A stretch of DNA of 41,343 bases. It comes from Magnetococcales bacterium (GTDB taxonomy: Bacteria > Pseudomonadota > Magnetococcia > Magnetococcales > UBA8363). A program made the translations under genes and the position numbers. The stretch spans positions 1 to 41,343 of the forward strand of contig JADFZF010000005.1 of assembly GCA_015232645.1 (NCBI GenBank), given 5' to 3'. Of this stretch, positions 17,965-27,506 are shown in pieces. Position 1 is the stretch's first letter; each line of letters opens with the position of its first letter. The notes under the pieces are model-generated. The model was not told the DNA's origin and made no database searches. It was given only the letters and a program-made list of their open reading frames with translations.

Positions 17965-19556
17965 GTCAGGCCCAAAAATTGTTGTATCTGCCCGCGAATC
18001 TCCCGGAAACGTTCCGTCAAACGTTGCGGATCGTCGTCAAGCAACCGACCGTTGACAAGGGCTTCGCGTTGTATCTGCCGTGAGGCGATCTCCCGGGCGA
18101 TGGCATTGAGAAAATCGCTCCGCTCACGGATGAGGGGAAGGATGGCGGTGGGAGGAATTTCCATGACGCGGCTGGTTTCGGTCAGCACCACCACATCCGC
18201 CTGGCGGGGGGCGCCGGTCAACAGCGACATCTCTCCGAAATAGTGCCCTTCCCCAAGATGCCCCACCTCCACGTTCCTGCCATCCGGATTGGTCAGCAAA
18301 ATCGCAACGACGCCCGATAAGATGACATACAGGATGTCACCGCCGTCACCCTGGCGGACAATCGTGGTTCCCCTCCTGAATTCGATGATGGAAGCGGACT
18401 GGGCCAACGAGGTTCGTTGCTCCAGGGTCAGAAAGGAAAACAGATGCACCCGGTGCAGACCATCGCCGTTGTACCATCCCGACCACAAATCCACCGCATC
18501 GCGTAGCGAAAGCATCCAGCTCTCGTCGCCAACAAACGTGTGTCGATGCTTCTCGGCCAACCGGTTGAGTTCGTCATGGCGTTTCAGCTTGTACAACGTT
18601 TCCATGGTCCAGGTAATGATGGAATGGTCATTATTGCCTTGAGCGATGAGATTGGAAAAAAATTCAGCCGCTTCCGCCAGTGCCCCAGAACGGACCAGGG
18701 TACGTCCCAAGGCCGTTGCGGTCTGGAAATCGTTGGGACGCTCCTCCAGGCAACGGCGATACCAGGCGATGGCCTGTCGGCGATTTTCGGCCTCGCGCAG
18801 GGGATCCAGAAGGCCAGTAAAGGCAAAATCGTCATAATGACGCCCCAAGCGCTGCATCTCATTCCATTGCAAATGCTTGGCCGTCGCCAGGTGTTCCAAC
18901 TCCATGGTGGTCCGCATGAATCGGCTTTCCAGATGTGATATGGCACTGGCCGCCTGCACGCGGACCGAATTGTCGGGATGGTTGACGGCTTCGCGCAACA
19001 CCGGGGCAAAGGTGGGTTGGAAATGACGTGACATTTTGGCAATCATGGTCTGCTGCTGACTTTGCGAGCCGTAGGCCAGAATGTCCATGAACGGTGTCAA
19101 TACCGTCCGAGCGGTGTCTCCCTGAACATCCAAACGTTCCATCAATTCCATGGCGGCACTTGATTGGTGTTCAGGAAACAGGCTGGCATACCACTGGTCA
19201 AAAGGGGGCGCCGATTTGGCAAACTCCAAATACAACCCCAGAGCCAGTAAAACCCCAAGCACTCCGATGATACTCATGGTGGCTGCGGCCAGGGGGAGAA
19301 GGAAATAAAATCCATTCAGACAAGGGCCGGGGGTTCGTTTTTGTCGATACCAGGCCACACCCAGTAATAGCGCGACCAAGAGGGCATGGGTGGCCGCCAG
19401 CAGGAGAGAACTCTCCATGGGGGAGAAAGATCGCCCCCAGGCAACGAAAGGAAGTTCCCGGGAGATTCCCCATTGAAAAAACAGTTCGACCGTCAATAGT
19501 GACAGACACAAGGCCAGAAACCCCAATGTGCATGAAAGATCACGTGCGGTTCCCAT
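17961..19556 (-). CDS. Membrane HEAT/TPR protein with C-terminal cyclic-nucleotide-binding domain, PelE position
   Basis: This 531-residue protein heads the Pel block and is coupled to pelF by ATGA. It has three N-terminal membrane helices at about 9-29, 48-70 and 82-111. A helical region follows with a HEAT-like segment (about 187-211) and TPR-like repeats (about 259-345). Residues about 366-495 form a cNMP-binding domain whose phosphate-binding cassette reads FGEMSLLTGAPRQADV, keeping the conserved Glu and Arg. Membrane helices plus TPRs before pelF match the PelE position and plan, but the cNMP domain is not part of known PelE proteins as I know them. The PelE relationship is inferred. The start at ATG 19556 is preferred over a GTG at 19571, because AAGAAA precedes the ATG. 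Confidence 0.8.
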   Translation of the reverse strand: MGTARDLSCTLGFLALCLSLLTVELFFQWGISRELPFVAWGRSFSPMESSLLLAATHALLVALLLGVAWYRQKRTPGPCLNGFYFLLPLAAATMSIIGVLGVLLALGLYLEFAKSAPPFDQWYASLFPEHQSSAAMELMERLDVQGDTARTVLTPFMDILAYGSQSQQQTMIAKMSRHFQPTFAPVLREAVNHPDNSVRVQAASAISHLESRFMRTTMELEHLATAKHLQWNEMQRLGRHYDDFAFTGLLDPLREAENRRQAIAWYRRCLEERPNDFQTATALGRTLVRSGALAEAAEFFSNLIAQGNNDHSIITWTMETLYKLKRHDELNRLAEKHRHTFVGDESWMLSLRDAVDLWSGWYNGDGLHRVHLFSFLTLEQRTSLAQSASIIEFRRGTTIVRQGDGGDILYVILSGVVAILLTNPDGRNVEVGHLGEGHYFGEMSLLTGAPRQADVVVLTETSRVMEIPPTAILPLIRERSDFLNAIAREIASRQIQREALVNGRLLDDDPQRLTERFREIRGQIQQFLGLT

Positions 19557-19571
19557 GTTTCTTACAACCAC

Positions 19572-20157
19572 TGCGGTGTCTGAAACGTGACTTGACGCAT
19601 GTCACTTTGTTGGCTGTCTGATTTTCCAGGCATCGACGGCGGCCACAGAAGCATCAATCGTCGGTCATCCGGCCTCGAAACCAACTCCGATACCGAAACC
19701 TGAGACTATGGCCTAGCCCTATCCCGGTCCGCTTCCATGCCAAACTCGCCCCCTTCGCCACCCGACGCCCGAACTGCCAACCCCAACCTTTAAAGCCGTC
19801 GCTGGTGACGGAAGGAAAAAATCTCCTCCCCGGAGGGACCTGCAAAAGCGAAAAAAAACGCCGGATTCTCGGCCCCGGTCGCATTTTTCAGAACAACTCC
19901 CCCCTTCCCCTGGATGAATGGGTAAAGAAAAACGATCAGAGGAAAGGACCCGTGACGTTGTCACTGCGAAACACTCTATCCATGTATTGGCTGACAATCC
20001 AGGGAAAAGTATTTCCTTGGTCGAAAGGGGAAACAAGCCCCCCCACCCAGAATCGGCAGAGCTTCGATCCTTGGAAAATGTCGATCAAGGTAATACACTG
20101 TCGGCAGTCACCAAGCTTGCCTTGGGAAAACCAAAAATTCTTCATAGGGAGCGATCA
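19572..20157. other. Intergenic region between divergent genes
   Basis: About 590 bases between the Pel block (minus) and the small Cys-rich protein (plus). It should contain the Pel promoter. The plus frame of the small protein stays open upstream to 19918 but lacks a plausible protein pattern there. No repeat, RNA gene or strong promoter was recognised. Confidence 0.5.
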
Positions 20158-20421
20158 ATGTTTAAAAAATTAATATTGTTTTTTGCCGCCACTTTTTTTG
20201 CGAGTATGGCTTTCGCCGGCGACATCAAATGCGGCGCCGATGCAGCCAACCCCGATGCCGAATGTGGCCCCGATATGGTTTGCATCCTCGTGGCCAATCC
20301 ACCTGTCTGTAAACCGCCTCTGCCCACCGGTCAACCCTGCAAACGCGATAAGGTGTGCGCCTCAAAAACATGTGAAAGGCCTGCTGGCGCCAAGCCGGAC
20401 GACAAAGGGGTCTGCAAATAA
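20158..20421 (+). CDS. Small secreted cysteine-rich protein
   Basis: An 87-residue protein with a clear Sec signal peptide (MFKKLILFFAATFFASMAFAG, cleavage after AFA). The mature part of about 66 residues contains eight cysteines, with patterns such as ECGPDMVC, LPTGQPCKRDKVC and SKTCERP. The spacing recalls Dickkopf-type or other disulfide-knot Cys-rich domains sometimes annotated in bacterial exported proteins, but I cannot assign a family. Even cysteine number suggests four disulfides formed in the periplasm or outside. The start at 20158 was chosen over the longer frame from 19918 because of the signal peptide and an AGGGAG ribosome-binding site seven bases upstream. It is monocistronic and followed by a stable hairpin. 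Function unknown. Confidence 0.8.
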   Translation: MFKKLILFFAATFFASMAFAGDIKCGADAANPDAECGPDMVCILVANPPVCKPPLPTGQPCKRDKVCASKTCERPAGAKPDDKGVCK

Positions 20422-20440
20422 TCGGCAGCCTTCGGCCCCG

Positions 20441-20472
20441 ACCGAAGTGGTCCCGCATCGGACCGCTTCGGT
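20441..20472 (+). terminator. Hairpin downstream of the Cys-rich gene, possible terminator
   Basis: A 13-bp stem (20441-20453 with 20460-20472, one G-T pair) with a six-base loop begins 20 bases after the stop codon at 20421. It is well placed to end the transcript, but only a short TTGT follows, so it is a weak intrinsic terminator at best. Confidence 0.45.
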
Positions 20473-20689
20473 TGTACACTCGACAGGTCGAACCCGGGCG
20501 TGGCAGCGAATGCGCCCAACCGTCTCGTGAACCTGTCCGATGAAAAATAATCACCAGGTGACATCGCCGGTCGTAGCTGCAAAATCAAGCCGGTCATCGA
20601 TCGACTTCAAGGAGGGTGGCAACGCGGTTGCACACCGCCTCTTGTTGACCCGCCAGGCGCGTGGACCCCAAGTCGAGATCAACCCCTGT

Positions 20690-22189
20690 TCAGGCCTCCG
20701 GTCGGCATTTCCGCCCCACCCATTTCCAAACCATGGCGCGATAGGGAACCATTTCCATTTTGGTTTCGAACCGTCGGCGTACGAAAAAATTAAAGGTCTG
20801 TCGAAGGATGGCGAAGGGATGATAACGAAATTTCCACAGAAGAAAGGAAAGATACAGACGTTTGCGAAAATGATTCAGCTCGGCATAGTCGGGCCGCCAA
20901 GTCGGTGTAAAGTTCAGATCGGAAAGGGAATCAAAACCCTCCGCCTCCTGAAACAACTCCGAACCGGGGGTCGGGGTGATCATGAACAAAGCGATTTCAT
21001 CCACCCCTGCCCGAGTCAAGGTATGCACCAAATCTCTGGTTTGTCGTCGGTGGTCCGAGGTTTCGCCCGGAAACCCTAAAACAAAACAGGCCTGGGAGCG
21101 GATGCCATGAGCCTTCATATGACCGATGATCTTCATGGCATGATTGAGCTTGAACGGCTTGTGCATCGCCTTGAGCATCTCTTCGGCGCCGCTCTCGGGT
21201 GAAATCGAGACATAACGACATCCCGCCGCCGCCATGAGACCAACGGTTGTCTCATCCTTGATGGATTCTACTTTGGTACCGGCAGCGATCTTCCATGAAA
21301 TATTCAACTTTTTCTCAATAATCTCGACACAAATATCGCGTATCCGTTGATCCGACATGGTGGGATTGAGATCCTCGATGTGAAATTCATCGACGCCGAA
21401 GCGATGCTGCAGAAAGACCATCTCTTCCACCACCCTCTGGGCGGAACGGGGACGCCATCTTCTTCCGGTGGTGGCGGGGGCCACACAAAAACGGCAGGGA
21501 TAGGGACACCCTCTCGAGGTCTGCATGGGCAGATAGCGCTGGCGGCTTTGGGGCCCATGGGCAAAACGCAACGACCAATAATTGGCGAGTGGAAACAGCT
21601 CCCAGGCGGGGAATGGCAAGGAATCGAGGTCGGGAGGGGAATTTCGTCCGCTACCGCGATGACTGGGGGTAAGGACGCCGGCCATGGGGGGAAGGTCTGG
21701 CAGGCCATGACCCGCCTGCAGCCATTGGGCCACGGCGATACCACCCACCTCCGGATCGCCGGTGACCGCCAAATCGGCGCCATGATGAAACAATTCCTCC
21801 GCTACCGGGCCAAGGGCATAAGCGGTGACGGCCTGGGCGTTTTCCAGAATACCCAACGGCCATGGCTGACGAACTCCCTTGATCGCCTCAATGCATTGCA
21901 CAACCGACACATGATTGATCACCTGGTTGGCAAAGATGAAGATCAGCTGGGTGTCGGCGGGGATTTGGCGCAGCATCTGCTGCGGATCCAGACCCAACAA
22001 AAGAAATTTGCCCTGACACCGTCCATGACGGGGCGCCAGACCGAAAGTATCGACGACACTCACATCCAGCCCAGTGGCCATCAGGGATGCGGCAAAACTG
22101 GCGAGAGTCACGGGCATATAGACGATGCCCGTGGTCAATGGATCGTTTTGCTGCACCACCAGATTGGGATTGATCAGGGTTATGCGCAT
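20690..22189 (-). CDS. B12-binding-domain radical SAM protein
   Basis: A 499-residue enzyme of the cobalamin-binding radical SAM class. The N-terminus from MRITLINPN is a B12-binding-like Rossmann domain (residues 1-150), though no DxHxxG cobalamin motif is evident. The radical SAM core has the cluster motif C228-x3-C232-x2-C235 in TSRGCPYPCRFC, then EDLNPTMSD and a GCRYVSISPESGAEEML segment typical of the BchE/MiaB-like group. The C-terminus includes ITPTPGSELF. Start 22189 was chosen because the frame upstream (to 22402) lies inside the methyltransferase gene, whose stop is only five bases before this ATG. The pair suggests a modification of a lipid, glycan or secondary metabolite, but the substrate is unknown. 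Confidence 0.88.
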   Translation of the reverse strand: MRITLINPNLVVQQNDPLTTGIVYMPVTLASFAASLMATGLDVSVVDTFGLAPRHGRCQGKFLLLGLDPQQMLRQIPADTQLIFIFANQVINHVSVVQCIEAIKGVRQPWPLGILENAQAVTAYALGPVAEELFHHGADLAVTGDPEVGGIAVAQWLQAGHGLPDLPPMAGVLTPSHRGSGRNSPPDLDSLPFPAWELFPLANYWSLRFAHGPQSRQRYLPMQTSRGCPYPCRFCVAPATTGRRWRPRSAQRVVEEMVFLQHRFGVDEFHIEDLNPTMSDQRIRDICVEIIEKKLNISWKIAAGTKVESIKDETTVGLMAAAGCRYVSISPESGAEEMLKAMHKPFKLNHAMKIIGHMKAHGIRSQACFVLGFPGETSDHRRQTRDLVHTLTRAGVDEIALFMITPTPGSELFQEAEGFDSLSDLNFTPTWRPDYAELNHFRKRLYLSFLLWKFRYHPFAILRQTFNFFVRRRFETKMEMVPYRAMVWKWVGRKCRPEA

Positions 22190-22194
22190 GGGAG

Positions 22195-22932
22195 TTATTT
22201 TTGTGCGATGACCAGATAGCTGTCGGACAGATGGAAGTGATTGAACAGGGCGGCCAGACGGCACAAGGGCCAAGCGGTCACCGGATTGATAAAGAAACCC
22301 AGCCAGGAGGGAAAACCGGAGACTTGATCGATACCGCTCCGGATACTGCGGGCCATGAGACTTTGATCCTGCAGGCGATCCTGATGTCGTTGGGCGTGCC
22401 ACTGGCGGGGCCGGTGCAACCAGTTGACGAACGGGTAGCCATAACTCACGAGTTGCTGGGTGTGGAATCGGGCATTGGCGAGCAGGAGCGATAAGGCCTC
22501 TCGTTCATAACGCCGTACATGGCCCGCCAGCTCATCATGCACCGACCAATGCCGCATTCCCGCCGGCACCGACAAGATCAATTGCCCCTGCGGTTTCAGG
22601 AGGGCATAAAGCCGATGGATGAAAGCCTGATCATCGGGGACATGTTCCAACACTTCGCAGCAGATGATACCATCGAAGCCATGGAGATCTTGAAACTGTT
22701 CCAGAGTATCCGAGCGCAGTTCCAGGCGATTTCTGATCTCCTGAGGCAGTTCTTGCCACAGTTTTTCGGCGGCCGGAGCGGGTTCGAGAACGGTTCCTGA
22801 TTGAAAAAAAGCCGCCAGTTCCCGGGCCAGAAGCAGAGAACCGCCACCGACTTCCAAAAATCGCTCACCTCGACGGAGATGACGCAGAATTTCATGGCGC
22901 CGGAACAAATAACGAGGGGGATAATAAACCAC
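22195..22932 (-). CDS. Class I SAM-dependent methyltransferase
   Basis: A 245-residue methyltransferase of the Methyltransf_11/UbiE-like type. Motif I is FLEVGGGSLLLAREL (residues 25-39), which binds SAM. The acidic strand-2 end is VLEPAPAA, and the post-motif region FDGIICCEVLEHVPDDQAFIHRLYALLKPQGQLILSVPAG is diagnostic. The C-terminal portion has hydrophobic segments (GFFINPVTAWPLCRLAALF) that may associate with the membrane, so a lipid-linked substrate is possible. It sits between an IalB-family gene and the radical SAM gene, with five bases separating it from the latter. Length is complete. Substrate not determinable. Confidence 0.88.
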   Translation of the reverse strand: MVYYPPRYLFRRHEILRHLRRGERFLEVGGGSLLLARELAAFFQSGTVLEPAPAAEKLWQELPQEIRNRLELRSDTLEQFQDLHGFDGIICCEVLEHVPDDQAFIHRLYALLKPQGQLILSVPAGMRHWSVHDELAGHVRRYEREALSLLLANARFHTQQLVSYGYPFVNWLHRPRQWHAQRHQDRLQDQSLMARSIRSGIDQVSGFPSWLGFFINPVTAWPLCRLAALFNHFHLSDSYLVIAQK

Positions 22933-23030
22933 GTCGGCAGCCGTAACTGGAATGGGACAATGAATATTGGCGAGGTATCATCGAAGAAGGTCGCGCATCC
23001 CCGCCGAAAAGCGCCGTTCCATTGCTGAAG

Positions 23031-23627
23031 TCACAGCATCAAATCCGGTTCTTTGCCATCCTGGGGAAGGACCGGTACCGTCTCTTGTTTGATTTTAGCC
23101 ATCCCCTCGGCGATTCCTTTCAAGGGGACGGGAATTATAAAAGGAATTTTTTTTTCGCTCCAAAGGACAAAGCCGATTTTCAGCGAGGTTCCGGTGGTCA
23201 GCTCGGTGAAGAATTCGGGCTTGACCTGCAAGGCGGCAATGCAGGCCTGGGGCTGACATCGCTGCAAAGCTGTTTTGAACTGTTTGCCCTGATCGACCTT
23301 GACCAGAACCCCCGTGTCGAGAAAAATGTTCATGGGGGTGTGGATGATGAGGACCAACTCGTTATTTTTTCCGAGATAGCCGAGAATGACCTTGACGATG
23401 TTCTTGCCGGTCTCTTTGATGGTGAGCACCTGGACCAAACCACAGCGAGTCTTATCCACCCCGACAGCGGTACACGAAAAGCTCCAAGGTCCGAATTTTT
23501 CGCCGACATTCAAGCGGGCGTAGGCGGGATGAGGGGCGAAAACCATGGCCCCCACAACCACCATGAGAGTGGGCAGGAACGGGGTGGCAAAGAAACGGGG
23601 CAGAAGGTTGGGCAGGTCGACTTTCAT
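23031..23627 (-). CDS. Invasion-associated locus B (IalB) family exported protein
   Basis: A 198-residue exported protein of the IalB family, periplasmic proteins of unclear biochemical role found mostly in alphaproteobacteria. Residues 1-37 are a signal peptide ending in HPAYA. The mature protein has the family opening FGPWSFSCTAVG followed by CGLVQVL, a central VLVKVDQGKQFKTALQRC with QACIAAL, and later SLKIGFVLW, in the expected order with four conserved cysteines. Start 23627 (MKVDLPN) was preferred over the frame's first ATG at 23678 because it gives a normal signal peptide; the ribosome-binding site is weak for either. It is 98 bases upstream of the methyltransferase gene. Confidence 0.85.
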   Translation of the reverse strand: MKVDLPNLLPRFFATPFLPTLMVVVGAMVFAPHPAYARLNVGEKFGPWSFSCTAVGVDKTRCGLVQVLTIKETGKNIVKVILGYLGKNNELVLIIHTPMNIFLDTGVLVKVDQGKQFKTALQRCQPQACIAALQVKPEFFTELTTGTSLKIGFVLWSEKKIPFIIPVPLKGIAEGMAKIKQETVPVLPQDGKEPDLML

Positions 23628-23926
23628 GGGGAGATCATAGCATGCGAAAGACCGACAAGCCATACCAGAATGAAACAAAATGCGCCTCGGGTGGGAGTCA
23701 AGGCGGTGAAAGGATGGCGATGAAGGCCCCCAAAAATGTCAAGATTGTGAAAGTCCCTGGGGGGGAGTGATGTCCCATCCGGTCCCTGGCAGTGGCGCCA
23801 AAAACCGGGCGGACATGGCAATGGATGATAACAGCAGTGCAAGACCTGGCTGGTCGATTACAGAGCGCGGGTCAGGCGGTGGGAACGGTTGACTTGAGAA
23901 GGTTCGACAGGGATACCGGAAAATGC

Positions 23927-24280
23927 TCACGGATCACGAATGAGAAACTGATTACGATGTTGGCCACTTTTTTCCAGTTCCCGCAGCCATTTGGGTGTCG
24001 GCCCTTTACCACTCCAGGTTTGCTCGGGATCACCGGGATTGCGGTATTTGGGTGGAAGCTTGATCCCTTTATCACTTCTGGTCATCCGGCTGCTTTGACT
24101 TTCCATGAACTCTTCAATCGACTCAAAACCGGCTACTCTGGCAAGTTCATTCATTTGCGTACGGATTTGTTTGGATTTTTCCCGCCGTTTTTTTTTGATG
24201 ATGGCGTCAAGCTCTGTGCTCAGAGCAACCAGCTCTTCGAGAGGCATTTGTTCCAGATCGGAACTGTGAATGGTGTTCAT
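23927..24280 (-). CDS. H-NS histone-like nucleoid protein
   Basis: A 117-residue H-NS family DNA-binding protein. The N-terminal part (residues 8-60) is a charged helical oligomerisation region (LEELVALSTELDAIIKKKRREK). The C-terminal H-NS DNA-binding motif reads KYRNPGDPEQTWSGKGPTPKWL at about 78-99, matching the family's consensus of aromatic, TWSG and PxWL elements. Such proteins silence AT-rich DNA and bridge nucleoid segments. The ATG at 24280 has GAGGAA eight bases upstream, and a near-consensus sigma70 promoter lies 75 bases further. It is transcribed divergently from the isocitrate dehydrogenase gene. Function beyond DNA binding is not shown. Confidence 0.93.
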   Translation of the reverse strand: MNTIHSSDLEQMPLEELVALSTELDAIIKKKRREKSKQIRTQMNELARVAGFESIEEFMESQSSRMTRSDKGIKLPPKYRNPGDPEQTWSGKGPTPKWLRELEKSGQHRNQFLIRDP

Positions 24281-24354
24281 GGATCGAATTCCTCGGTTGA
24301 AAATGGAAAACCAGTGAATATTGAAAACACAGGCAGTGGCAAAAAACCCTGGGC

Positions 24355-24383
24355 ATGATATACGCGGAGGATACCGACGTCAA
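24355..24383 (-). promoter_or_regulatory. Sigma70-type promoter for the H-NS gene
   Basis: On the minus strand, TTGACG (complement of 24378-24383) is followed by a 17-base spacer and TATCAT (complement of 24355-24360). Both boxes and the spacing are close to the sigma70 consensus. The predicted start point lies near 24348, giving a 5' leader of about 70 bases to the H-NS ATG at 24280. Confidence 0.65.
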
Positions 24384-24572
24384 TGCCAAGTCATAATATC
24401 TTCATCAAGAGATCGTTATCAAGAGACAATGGACCATTCCGCGACAAATTTTGAATAGTGAAAATTTTGTAAGGTGGATACATTGTCAGCTATGTTCGTG
24501 ACAGAAGTAGAAAGAACGGGAACAGTGGTGAATCCTACCAACGTGAAAAAAACACCCCATCGGGAGACGTGC

Positions 24573-26825
24573 ATGTCAACAGAATCTCGAATCACCCCAC
24601 CGGACATCATCTATACCAAGGTCGATGAGGCTCCGGAGCTTGCGAGTGCGTCATTGCTTCCTATCGTACGTGCCTTTCTCCATCAAGGAGGTATAACAGT
24701 CGGGACAAGGGACATATCCTTGGCCAATCGGATCCTGGCGGCCTTTCCCGAAAAAATGCCCCCCCATTCCGTGGCGGTCGATGATCTGCAAGAATTGGCG
24801 GAATTGGTGACCACTCCCACAGCCAACGTGATCAAATTACCCAATATCAGCGCCTCGGTGCCGCAACTCAAAGCGGCCATCCGGGAATTGCAGAACCAGG
24901 GCTATCCCTTACCGGACTATCCCGAGACATTCAATACTCCCGAGGAAAAAGAAATCCGGGACAAATACGATCGGGTCAAAGGGAGTGCAGTCAATCCGGT
25001 GCTGCGTGAGGGAAATTCCGATCGCCGGGTACCCCGATCGGTCAAAGAATATGCACGAAAAAATCCTCACTCCATGGGAAAATGGCATTCCGATTCCAAA
25101 ACCCATGTCGCAACCATGGAACATGGAGATTTTTTCCATAATGAAAAATCGGTGACCATCACTACTACCGATGCTGGCAAGGCGAATATTGAGTGGGTCT
25201 CCGAGGATGGAACGGTCGCCATTCTCAAAAGAGGGGTGGAATTGAAAGTTGGCGCAGTGGTGGATGCCACCTTTATGGATATTCAAGCACTGATCGCTTT
25301 TCTTGAGGAACAGATTCGACAGGCATCCGCCCAAGGAGTTTTATTTTCGCTCCACCTCAAGGCGACCATGATGAAGGTATCCGATCCAATATTGTTCGGC
25401 CATGCGGTGGTGGTTTATTTCCGGGAAGTTTTTGCCAAGTATGGACAGATATTCGCCCAACTGGGGGTGGATGCCAAAAACGGATTGGGTGATTTGCTGT
25501 CCCGCGTGCAGACTTTACCCTCGGAATCAAAAGATCGCATCCTGGCCGATATTCAACAATGCATGGCCAGGCAGCCGCCATTATTCATGGTCAACTCCGA
25601 CAAAGGCATAACCAATCTGCATGTACCGAGCGATGTCATCATAGACGCCTCCATGCCGGCCCTGATTCGGGCAGGCGGAAAGGGATGGGGCCCCGATGGC
25701 AGGACTTACGATGTCAAATGCGTGATTCCCGACAGCAGTTATGCGGGGATTTATCAGGAAACCATCGACTTTTGCAAACAAAATGGCGCCTTCGATCCGA
25801 CCACCATGGGCAGCGTCGCCAATGTCGGACTCATGGCCCAGCAGGCCGAGGAATATGGGTCGCATGCCACCACCTTTTCCGCCCCCGGAGAAGGTCGCAT
25901 CCGAGTGGTGGCTGCCGACGGCGTCGTGCTCCTAGAACATACGGTACGCAAGGGGGATGTTTGGCGCCTGTGCCGGACCAACGATGCCGCCATTCAGGAT
26001 TGGGTACGCCTGGCCGTCAACCGCGCCCGCCTGACCGCTACACCAGCCGTCTTCTGGCTCGATTCGGCGCGGGCCCACGATCAACAACTGCGGCACAAGG
26101 TCGAACAATCTTTACAATCACTGGAGACCACCGGTCTGGATATCCGCATCCTCCCTCCCAGGGAAGCGACCCGATTGTCGCTGCAGCGGGCCCGTGAAGG
26201 AAAGGATACCATTTCCGTGACCGGAAACGTCCTCAGGGATTACAATACCGACCTGTTTCCCATCCTGGAGGTGGGGACCAGCGCCAAAATGCTCTCCATT
26301 GTCCCTCTGATGCAGGGAGGTGGATTGTTCGAAACCGGTGCCGGCGGTTCCGCCCCCAAACATGTGCAACAGTTCATGCAAGAAGGGCATCTGCGTTGGG
26401 ATTCCCTCGGAGAGTTTGCCGCATTGGCCGCCGCCCTGGAGCATTTGAGCATGACCAGAAATTATCCCCTGGCCGCTCTCATGGCCAAAACTTTGGATCG
26501 GGCCACGGAACAAGTCCTGATCAATGACCAATCCCCCAAACCAGATACCGGGAAATTGGACAATCGTGGCAGCCATTATTACCTGGCCCTCTATTGGGCC
26601 CAGGCCTTGGCCGAACAAAACGACAATGACACCATCAAACAATGCTTCATCCCCATTCATGCGCAGTTACTGCAAAAACAGGCGGATATTATCGCTGAAC
26701 TGAATGCCACCCAGGGGCAGGCCATCGATCTGGGGGGATACTACCATTGCCCCCCCGAAAAAATGGCGGCTGCCATGCGTCCCAGCCGGACGTTCAATGC
26801 CATCATCGATGGAATGATGACCTGA
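24573..26825 (+). CDS. Monomeric NADP-dependent isocitrate dehydrogenase
   Basis: This 750-residue protein is the monomeric type of NADP-isocitrate dehydrogenase, converting isocitrate to 2-oxoglutarate with NADPH. Length is typical of the class (about 740). Class-specific motifs include [18 protein letters not shown] near the N-terminus, [20 protein letters not shown] (NSDRRVP at 148-154), [73 protein letters not shown] and [22 protein letters not shown] [16 protein letters not shown]. Start 24573 was chosen over the longer frame from 24474 because GGGAG lies six bases upstream and the protein then begins like its relatives. It supplies NADPH and links to the 2-oxoacid metabolism of the POR operon 6 kb away. 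Confidence 0.95.
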   Translation: MSTESRITPPDIIYTKVDEAPELASASLLPIVRAFLHQGGITVGTRDISLANRILAAFPEKMPPHSVAVDDLQELAELVTTPTANVIKLPNISASVPQLKAAIRELQNQGYPLPDYPETFNTPEEKEIRDKYDRVKGSAVNPVLREGNSDRRVPRSVKEYARKNPHSMGKWHSDSKTHVATMEHGDFFHNEKSVTITTTDAGKANIEWVSEDGTVAILKRGVELKVGAVVDATFMDIQALIAFLEEQIRQASAQGVLFSLHLKATMMKVSDPILFGHAVVVYFREVFAKYGQIFAQLGVDAKNGLGDLLSRVQTLPSESKDRILADIQQCMARQPPLFMVNSDKGITNLHVPSDVIIDASMPALIRAGGKGWGPDGRTYDVKCVIPDSSYAGIYQETIDFCKQNGAFDPTTMGSVANVGLMAQQAEEYGSHATTFSAPGEGRIRVVAADGVVLLEHTVRKGDVWRLCRTNDAAIQDWVRLAVNRARLTATPAVFWLDSARAHDQQLRHKVEQSLQSLETTGLDIRILPPREATRLSLQRAREGKDTISVTGNVLRDYNTDLFPILEVGTSAKMLSIVPLMQGGGLFETGAGGSAPKHVQQFMQEGHLRWDSLGEFAALAAALEHLSMTRNYPLAALMAKTLDRATEQVLINDQSPKPDTGKLDNRGSHYYLALYWAQALAEQNDNDTIKQCFIPIHAQLLQKQADIIAELNATQGQAIDLGGYYHCPPEKMAAAMRPSRTFNAIIDGMMT

Positions 26826-26922
26826 GCCGCGTCGAATCATGGCCCACATGGATCGGGAAGGGGGTTGCCCCTTCTCCATCCCCTCGGCCATACTTCCTCC
26901 GAAGGGGGTAACCGCTATTGCG

Positions 26923-27453
26923 ATGGATACCATGCAAAAAGAAAAATTATACAATAACAATCATGAATTCACCTTGGATGATCGTGTCATTCCCGACGAC
27001 AGGCAACGGGTGCGTGATCTGGTAATCGCCTGTGGTAATTTTTGCGCCGAGGATGTGGAACTGGCGGTGGAATTGGTGGAATCTTATCTCTCCCAGGGGG
27101 AAAAATCGGGCTATTATTTTTTATTTTCCAGATCCCCTTCGGGATCCCTGCGCGGTTATTCGTGCTACGGTCCCATCACCGCCACCGACGGCAGGTTTGA
27201 TTTCTATTGGATCGCGGTATTGCCTGAATACCAAGGGAGTGGGCTGGCGACCTATTTGCAGGTGGCCACCGAATCAGCCATGGTACGAATGGGAGGAAAA
27301 CGGTCGTATCTGGAAACCTCCTCCACCGATGGCTACCTGGCGGCACGAAAGTTCTACACCAAAGCTGGCTATATCCACGAATGCAGCGTCAAGGATTTCT
27401 ATCGCAAAGGGGACGACAAATGCATCTTTGTCAAACCTCTCGTTCAGGAATAA
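26923..27453 (+). CDS. GNAT family N-acetyltransferase
   Basis: A 176-residue GNAT acetyltransferase that would transfer acetyl from acetyl-CoA to an amine. The acetyl-CoA-binding motif is visible as YWIAVLPEYQGSGLATYLQ, and motif B-like ETSSTDGYLAARKFYTKAGYI follows, with a C-terminal KGDDKCIFVK. Length is normal for a single-domain member. The longest frame starts at 26839, but the upstream part has no family pattern; ATG 26923 (or ATG 26932) is the likely start, after a GAAGGGGG stretch. It follows isocitrate dehydrogenase by about 100 bases, with a small hairpin (26857-26874) between them. Substrate unknown. Confidence 0.82.
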   Translation: MDTMQKEKLYNNNHEFTLDDRVIPDDRQRVRDLVIACGNFCAEDVELAVELVESYLSQGEKSGYYFLFSRSPSGSLRGYSCYGPITATDGRFDFYWIAVLPEYQGSGLATYLQVATESAMVRMGGKRSYLETSSTDGYLAARKFYTKAGYIHECSVKDFYRKGDDKCIFVKPLVQE

Positions 27454-27506
27454 TCCTTGCGTTTGCGTAATCATCTTCATCCACGGCGTAAACGGTACGA
27501 GCTTGA

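Noticed and set aside
26857-26874. 7-bp hairpin between isocitrate dehydrogenase and the GNAT gene
   Set aside because: The stem is short, there is no T-run, and it may simply reflect G/C-rich runs.
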